This document shows, piece after piece, positions 59,491 through 64,000 of a stretch of 64,000 nt of DNA (position 1 is its first letter; each line of letters opens with the position of its first letter). The DNA is from an uncultured Marinococcus sp. (GTDB taxonomy: Bacteria; Bacillota; Bacilli; Bacillales; Marinococcaceae). Under the pieces are notes generated by a model. That model saw nothing but the letters and a program-made list of their open reading frames with translations, was not told the DNA's origin and made no database searches. The DNA is taken from positions 1 through 64,000 of the forward strand of contig NZ_CANLSU010000004.1 of assembly GCF_947493875.1 (NCBI RefSeq). The letters run 5' to 3'. Made by a program: the position numbers and the translations under genes.

Positions 59491-60315
59491 TTATCGAATA
59501 CTGTTAATTAATCCAAGCATCTGGTCTCCCTGCGTCAGTGCACGGGAATTAAACGAGTATTGTCTTTGGGCATTCATCATATTTACTAATTCATTCGATA
59601 AATCCACATTAGACTGCTCGACCATTCCCTGCTTTACGCTGGACGGGTCAGCTTCTATAACCATATCATTTTCCGCTGCCCCGAGTCCATCTAAATCCTC
59701 AAAACGGTACCGATTGCCTCCGACCGACGTCAGCGCCTGCGGACGCTCCACCTGAACCACGCCAAATGAACCAAGGTTCACGTTATCCCCGGCCGCCGTT
59801 ACAGCTGTCAGCTCCCCATTTTCCTGCATCGAAAATTCCGAAGCCCCTGCGGGAATATCAAATCTCCCTCCGGCTTCGTTTAATACAAAGCCCCCATTTT
59901 GATCAACGAGCGTATAGCTGCCGGGAGCCTCCGGGTTTTCTGACAGATACAGCTGCCCGTCCTTTGTATATTCAACCGCTCCGTCTTCCGCCTCTATCTG
60001 AAAAAAAGCGTCCGGGTCTTCAAGCGCAAAATCCAGCTCACGCTCACTCTCCTTCAGTGAGCCCTGCTCCATCCGAAGTGCTGTCTGGCCGATGGCTGCA
60101 CCGCCGCCGGTCCGTATACCCGGCGGAGTAAGCCGTCCAGTACCGTTTTCCGGCATCGGCATATTATCCTCCTGCTGATACATCATTTCACTGAACGTCG
60201 CCTGTCTTGATTTAAATCCGGCCGTTTCCGCATTGGAGAGGTTGTTGCTGATGGTGTCCATCTGCTGCTGGACTGAGCCCATGGACTGAAATGGTATACG
60301 TAATCCCGAGTACAT
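59491..60315 (-). CDS. flhP: Flagellar hook-basal body (rod/hook type) protein FlhP
   Basis: A 274-residue FlgG/FlgF-family protein with the N-terminal SMGSVQQQMDTISNNLSNAE motif and the C-terminal QSNVDLSNELVNMMNAQRQY helix that form the rod bundle. In Bacillus subtilis it is part of the flagellar rod and is exported by the flagellar type III system. It follows flhO by 35 bp. Acidic surface residues are frequent. Confidence 0.92.
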   Translation of the reverse strand: MYSGLRIPFQSMGSVQQQMDTISNNLSNAETAGFKSRQATFSEMMYQQEDNMPMPENGTGRLTPPGIRTGGGAAIGQTALRMEQGSLKESERELDFALEDPDAFFQIEAEDGAVEYTKDGQLYLSENPEAPGSYTLVDQNGGFVLNEAGGRFDIPAGASEFSMQENGELTAVTAAGDNVNLGSFGVVQVERPQALTSVGGNRYRFEDLDGLGAAENDMVIEADPSSVKQGMVEQSNVDLSNELVNMMNAQRQYSFNSRALTQGDQMLGLINSIR

Positions 60316-60350
60316 GCTGTGTTCCTCCTGAATTCAATTTTTTATATGGT

Positions 60351-61139
60351 CTAACCGAGGCGTCCCACTTCATTCACAGCCTTTTCCATGCTGCGGTCAT
60401 ACGTCTGCATCACCTTCTGGTTGGATTCAAACATCCGGTATGCTTCCATCAGCTCCGTCATCGCCTGGGTGGAATCGGTATTGGACTGTTCGAGAAATCC
60501 CTGCTTCATCTGATAGCGGACGTTTTCGTTGTCCGCTGCCGCACCAAGCTCCTCCTCCGCTTCAAAAAGACCCGCTTCGGTTTTGACTAAATCGTTGGTA
60601 TCAGGGGCATACGCCACCCCAAGCTGTCCGGCTTCCCCGCCATTTTCAAGCCGTACTGTGCCGTCTTCGGAAATTTGAAAATTTTCGTTTCCGGTTTCTA
60701 CCGGAGTTCCTTGGTTATTTAATATGTACTGGCCGTCCGCTGTTGTTAAAAATCCTTCTGCATCCACTGTCCAGTTGCCGTTCCTGGTATAGGCCGTCCC
60801 ATCTTCCCCCTGGACCGTAAACAGCACTGCCCCGTTTTCATCCGGCACCTCTGCTTCAAGCAGAGCGACATCGGCTGGGGCCTTCGTTTCCTGCAGCTCT
60901 CCCGGAGTAAATGAAGGGGCCTGGTCCTGCATGTAGACGCCTGTTCCAAGTGAACCGATCGTGTGCGGGCCTCTCCCGGCATTCTCCGCATGCAGAAGCT
61001 GCTCGGGAAATGTCCGGATCGCACTTTGATCAGATTTGTAGCCCGGCGTGTTGGCGTTGGCAATATTATTGTTCAGCACATCCGTTTTTCTCTGCTGGGT
61101 TGTCATCCCCGAAGCAGCGTTATAAAAACCCCTCAGCAT
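60351..61139 (-). CDS. flhO: Flagellar hook-basal body protein FlhO
   Basis: A 262-residue FlgG/FlgF-family protein with MLRGFYNAASGMTTQQRKTD, DVLNNNIANANTPGYKSD and the C-terminal EQSNTDSTQAMTELMEAYRM. It is a rod component, partner of FlhP. ATG at 61139 is chosen, GGGG 9 nt upstream and family-type N-terminus; the frame is open to 61214. Confidence 0.92.
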   Translation of the reverse strand: MLRGFYNAASGMTTQQRKTDVLNNNIANANTPGYKSDQSAIRTFPEQLLHAENAGRGPHTIGSLGTGVYMQDQAPSFTPGELQETKAPADVALLEAEVPDENGAVLFTVQGEDGTAYTRNGNWTVDAEGFLTTADGQYILNNQGTPVETGNENFQISEDGTVRLENGGEAGQLGVAYAPDTNDLVKTEAGLFEAEEELGAAADNENVRYQMKQGFLEQSNTDSTQAMTELMEAYRMFESNQKVMQTYDRSMEKAVNEVGRLG

Positions 61140-61325
61140 AATTGTATTCCCCGTTTCCGTAAATGCAGGCCGGACGCAAGCCGGCGGGCGCACTTTTCTC
61201 TTCAAATTGTCCATATTTATAATTAGTTCTATTTTACCACATAAGCCTGTATCGAGGAATATAAGTCAGCATTTAGTGATGTATATCCTATTTTGTCAGA
61301 TACTATATACCCACTATTGCCATAT

Positions 61326-61354
61326 AAAAAAGACCACCACTGAATAGTGATGGC
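61326..61354 (-). terminator. Terminator of murA
   Basis: On minus, GGCCATCAC pairs with GTGGTGGTC (two G-U), followed by TTTTTTATA. Confidence 0.75.
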
Positions 61355-61370
61355 CTGCGTCATTGAAAAA

Positions 61371-62672
61371 CTAGGAGCGCTCAGCTGTTTTTAGGGACGT
61401 ATCTGCTTCCTCGTCTGCATTCACGCGCTTTACATTCGCGCCGAGACCCTGCAGCTTTTTATGAAAGTCAACATATCCGCGGTCCAGGTGACGGAGCTCT
61501 GTTACCGTTGTTTCTCCCTCCGCTACGAGACCGGCAACGATTAAAGCTGCTCCGGCGCGGAGATCGGTAGCTGATACTTCAGCACCCTGCAGTTTTTTCG
61601 GACCACTGATGATCGCTGTGCGTCCTTCGATCTTGATGCTTGCGTTCATGCGCTGGAATTCCTCGACGTGCATAAAGCGGTTTTCGAAAACCGTTTCTGT
61701 AATAAGGCCGGTGCCCTTCGCCTGGGTTAAAAGCGCCATAAACTGCGCCTGCATGTCTGTTGGAAAGCCGGGATGCGGCATGGTTTTAATATCCACCGGC
61801 TTTAAAATGTCCGGGCCTGTGACAAGCATGCCCCCGTCGCTTTCTTCAATCTTTACGCCCATTTCGCGCATTTTTGCTACAAGCGGACGTAAATGTTCAT
61901 GCATTGCGCCTTCGACGAATACTTCTCCCCCGGTAATCGCAGCAGCAATCATAAAGGTGCCTGCTTCAATCCGGTCCGGAATAATTGTATGCTCCGCTCC
62001 GGTTAATTTATCCACACCCTCAATGCGGATAGTGCCGGTTCCGGCGCCGCGTACTTTGCCGCCCATCGCATTAATAAAGTTGGCAAGGTCCACGATTTCC
62101 GGTTCCTCTGCTACATTTTCAAGCGTGGTAGTGCCTTCTGCAAGAGCAGCGGCCATCATAATATTTTCAGTAGCGCCGACGCTTGGAAAATCAAGATAAA
62201 TGCGTGCTCCCTGCAGGCGTTCCTCCACCTTCGCTTCAATATAGCCGTTGCCGATTTCGACGTGAGCTCCCATCGCTTCAAATCCTTTAAGGTGCTGATC
62301 GATCGGCCGGGAGCCAATCGCGCATCCCCCCGGAAGCGCAATATGGGCGATCCCTTTTCTTGCTAAAAGCGGGCCCATGACGAGAAACGAAGCCCGCATT
62401 TTGCTGACATACTCAAACGGGGCTTCTGTGGAAAGATCACCCGTAGCGTCAGCTGTCCAGCGGTGATTCTCGTAATTAACTTCTGTTCCGACGTGGCGCA
62501 AAACATTGGAGATTGTGTCTACGTCTGCGAGCGGCGGCACATCATAAAGTGTGCTGCGTCCTTCTTCTGCCAAAAGAGTAGCTGCAATAACAGGCAGAAC
62601 CGCGTTTTTTGCTCCTTCTGCTTTGACGGACCCCTTTAGGCGTCTGCCTCCCTGTACAATAATTTTATCCAA
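61371..62672 (-). CDS. murA: UDP-N-acetylglucosamine 1-carboxyvinyltransferase
   Basis: A 433-residue EPSP-synthase-fold enzyme with [15 protein letters not shown] and the fosfomycin-reactive cysteine in [15 protein letters not shown] (near 117). It makes the first committed peptidoglycan precursor, UDP-GlcNAc-enolpyruvate. Together with the neighbouring atpC and DUF1146 genes it matches the murAA copy of Bacillus. A terminator follows. Confidence 0.95.
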   Translation of the reverse strand: MDKIIVQGGRRLKGSVKAEGAKNAVLPVIAATLLAEEGRSTLYDVPPLADVDTISNVLRHVGTEVNYENHRWTADATGDLSTEAPFEYVSKMRASFLVMGPLLARKGIAHIALPGGCAIGSRPIDQHLKGFEAMGAHVEIGNGYIEAKVEERLQGARIYLDFPSVGATENIMMAAALAEGTTTLENVAEEPEIVDLANFINAMGGKVRGAGTGTIRIEGVDKLTGAEHTIIPDRIEAGTFMIAAAITGGEVFVEGAMHEHLRPLVAKMREMGVKIEESDGGMLVTGPDILKPVDIKTMPHPGFPTDMQAQFMALLTQAKGTGLITETVFENRFMHVEEFQRMNASIKIEGRTAIISGPKKLQGAEVSATDLRAGAALIVAGLVAEGETTVTELRHLDRGYVDFHKKLQGLGANVKRVNADEEADTSLKTAERS

Positions 62673-62893
62673 TTTAATTCCCTCCGCTATACTTATGCAT
62701 ATTATCTTTTTGTGCTGCGTACTTTACTTAAAGAGCTGTGCATTTCTTTCGTCCATTTGTCTAGCCTTTTCATTAGTCGCTTCCCGTCTCAAAACGTTAC
62801 AGCGGTAAAAAAACAGTTTTTCCATGTCAATTCCGGCAGCATCGATGAATTTCATACAGAATCCTTTACCCGCTCCCGCATTTTCATAATCTT

Positions 62894-63139
62894 TTATGCC
62901 AAAAGTGTGAAAAACAGGTAACGGAGGTACAAAGAAAAATCAAAATAATCGATAAAGAAACTGCTTACAGAGTAGCTGATTGCAATAGCGAACAATATAA
63001 TCAAAAGTCTCCCCTTCAGGCTTTCCGGTCTCCGGATAAAAACGTCAAACCGAAACGCCTGCAGACACCACCAGGTCAGGATAAAAAAAGAGAGATGGAG
63101 CAGGATATGTATTAGTGCTTCCTGGCCGTCCGGATTCAT
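62894..63139 (-). CDS. ywzB: DUF1146 (YwzB-type) membrane protein
   Basis: An 81-residue, two-segment membrane protein: LLHLSFFILTWWCLQAF with the family motif RFDVF, then LLIILFAIAISYSVSSFFIDY. The function is unknown. It lies between atpC and murA as in other Bacillaceae. ATG at 63139 follows AAAGG at about 10 nt. Confidence 0.8.
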   Translation of the reverse strand: MNPDGQEALIHILLHLSFFILTWWCLQAFRFDVFIRRPESLKGRLLIILFAIAISYSVSSFFIDYFDFSLYLRYLFFTLLA

Positions 63140-63427
63140 GCCATCATGCCTTTCTTTGTTGCCGTACAACGTTCTTTGCAAATTTTGAGCCACGCTTCAG
63201 AATAATCAAATGCATCAGGGAAGACAAGAGACCAAGGTTCTGCTACTATGTGCGGCGGTCGTTGGGTTCATGGAGTCCTGTACTATTATTATAAAAATTT
63301 GTATAACTATAAGCATATTTTATTATAAAGGATTCGTAATCAAACATCTATAGTTCTATCTTCTATAGAAAAGCAGATACTGCTGTTATTTAATTTCACT
63401 ACTCCCCCAGCCGTATACAATACAATT
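63140..63427. other. Gene-free region between atpC and the DUF1146 gene
   Basis: Apart from the atp terminator at its right end (63428-63466), I see no ORF, RNA gene or clear promoter here. Confidence 0.4.
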
Positions 63428-63466
63428 TAAAAAAGAACCGTTTCTCCGTTGGGAAAAACGATTCTT
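63428..63466 (-). terminator. Terminator of the atp operon
   Basis: On minus, AAGAATCGTTT pairs with AAACGGTTCTT (one G-U), followed by TTTTTAAATT. Confidence 0.85.
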
Positions 63467-63477
63467 CGGATGTTTCT

Positions 63478-63909
<432 letters not shown>

Positions 63910-64000
63910 TTAGGACATAGATTTTGCTTTTTCCACTACATCTTCAATCGGGCCGACAAGGCGGAAGGCGTCTTCCGGCACGTCATCGTGCTGCCCGTCA
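63910..64000 (-). CDS. atpD: F0F1 ATP synthase beta subunit, C-terminal end only
   Basis: The frame from the window edge encodes DGQHDDVPEDAFRLVGPIED and then VVEKAKSMS before TAA, the usual AtpD C-terminus. It lies 27 bp before atpC. The rest is outside the window. Confidence 0.92.
   Translation of the reverse strand, partial: DGQHDDVPEDAFRLVGPIEDVVEKAKSMS

Noticed and set aside
61609-62199. 196-codon open frame on plus inside murA
   Set aside because: Antisense shadow of murA, which is certain.

Overview
The window looks like a chromosomal segment of a low- to mid-GC Bacillota of the Bacillaceae type, probably a haloalkaliphile. The reasons are Bacillus-style gene sets (NagR-type GlcNAc control, a YtvA-like LOV-STAS photoreceptor, TagO, FlhO/FlhP, the atpC-murA-flhO-flhP-fabZ order), strong AGGAGG ribosome sites, TTG/GTG starts, and acidic insertions in exported proteins. 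I see no rRNA, tRNA, CRISPR array, prophage or insertion sequence.

Layout: 1-1716 is the 3' part of a SpoIID/LytB-like wall protein with tandem peptidoglycan-binding repeats. 1770-6956 (minus) is a surface-polysaccharide unit: CpsB/YwqE-type phosphatase, glycosyltransferase, asparagine-synthase-like protein, flippase. 7102-14580 (minus) is a ROK-controlled sugar ABC importer with a GH38 alpha-mannosidase; two copies of one 25-bp palindrome mark the likely operators. 14715-20743 holds a LysR regulator, a thioesterase, an LCP wall-polymer ligase facing a degenerate CpsB homologue without its metal ligands, an NlpC/P60 hydrolase with a WalR-like box, and an unknown protein. 21091-29665 carries the GlcNAc system: nagP on plus, nagA-nagB-nagR on minus, three NagR-type operators and a CcpA-like site, interrupted by a SIS protein, a MATE exporter, a VOC protein and a flavin reductase.

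29756-36276 has two 2-hydroxyacid dehydrogenases and what looks like a sigma-B neighbourhood: two tiny ORFs, CsbD, the LOV-STAS photoreceptor, L-2-hydroxyglutarate oxidase and further small proteins, several with GTTT-N14/15-GGG promoters. 36376-46183 (minus) is a sorbitol-type PTS operon, a SorC regulator and an acetoin-dehydrogenase-type complex; the two operons have promoters that align without gaps from -35 to Shine-Dalgarno, so one regulator probably controls both. 46381-49857 contains an ArsR regulator, an orphan sigma factor, a cluster of hairpin repeats, ilvE and an alpha/beta hydrolase with an altered nucleophile elbow.

50247-58706 is a second polysaccharide region: TagO, two glycosyltransferases, a Wzy/WaaL-like protein, an Alg14/Alg13-like split transferase and an OafA-like acyltransferase. 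58758-64000 (minus) is the conserved fabZ-epuA-flhP-flhO-murA-DUF1146-atpC-atpD block. The spoIID, spoIIQ, spoIIID and mbl genes that stand between murA and flhO in spore-forming Bacillus are absent here, which suggests an asporogenous lineage or relocation of those genes.
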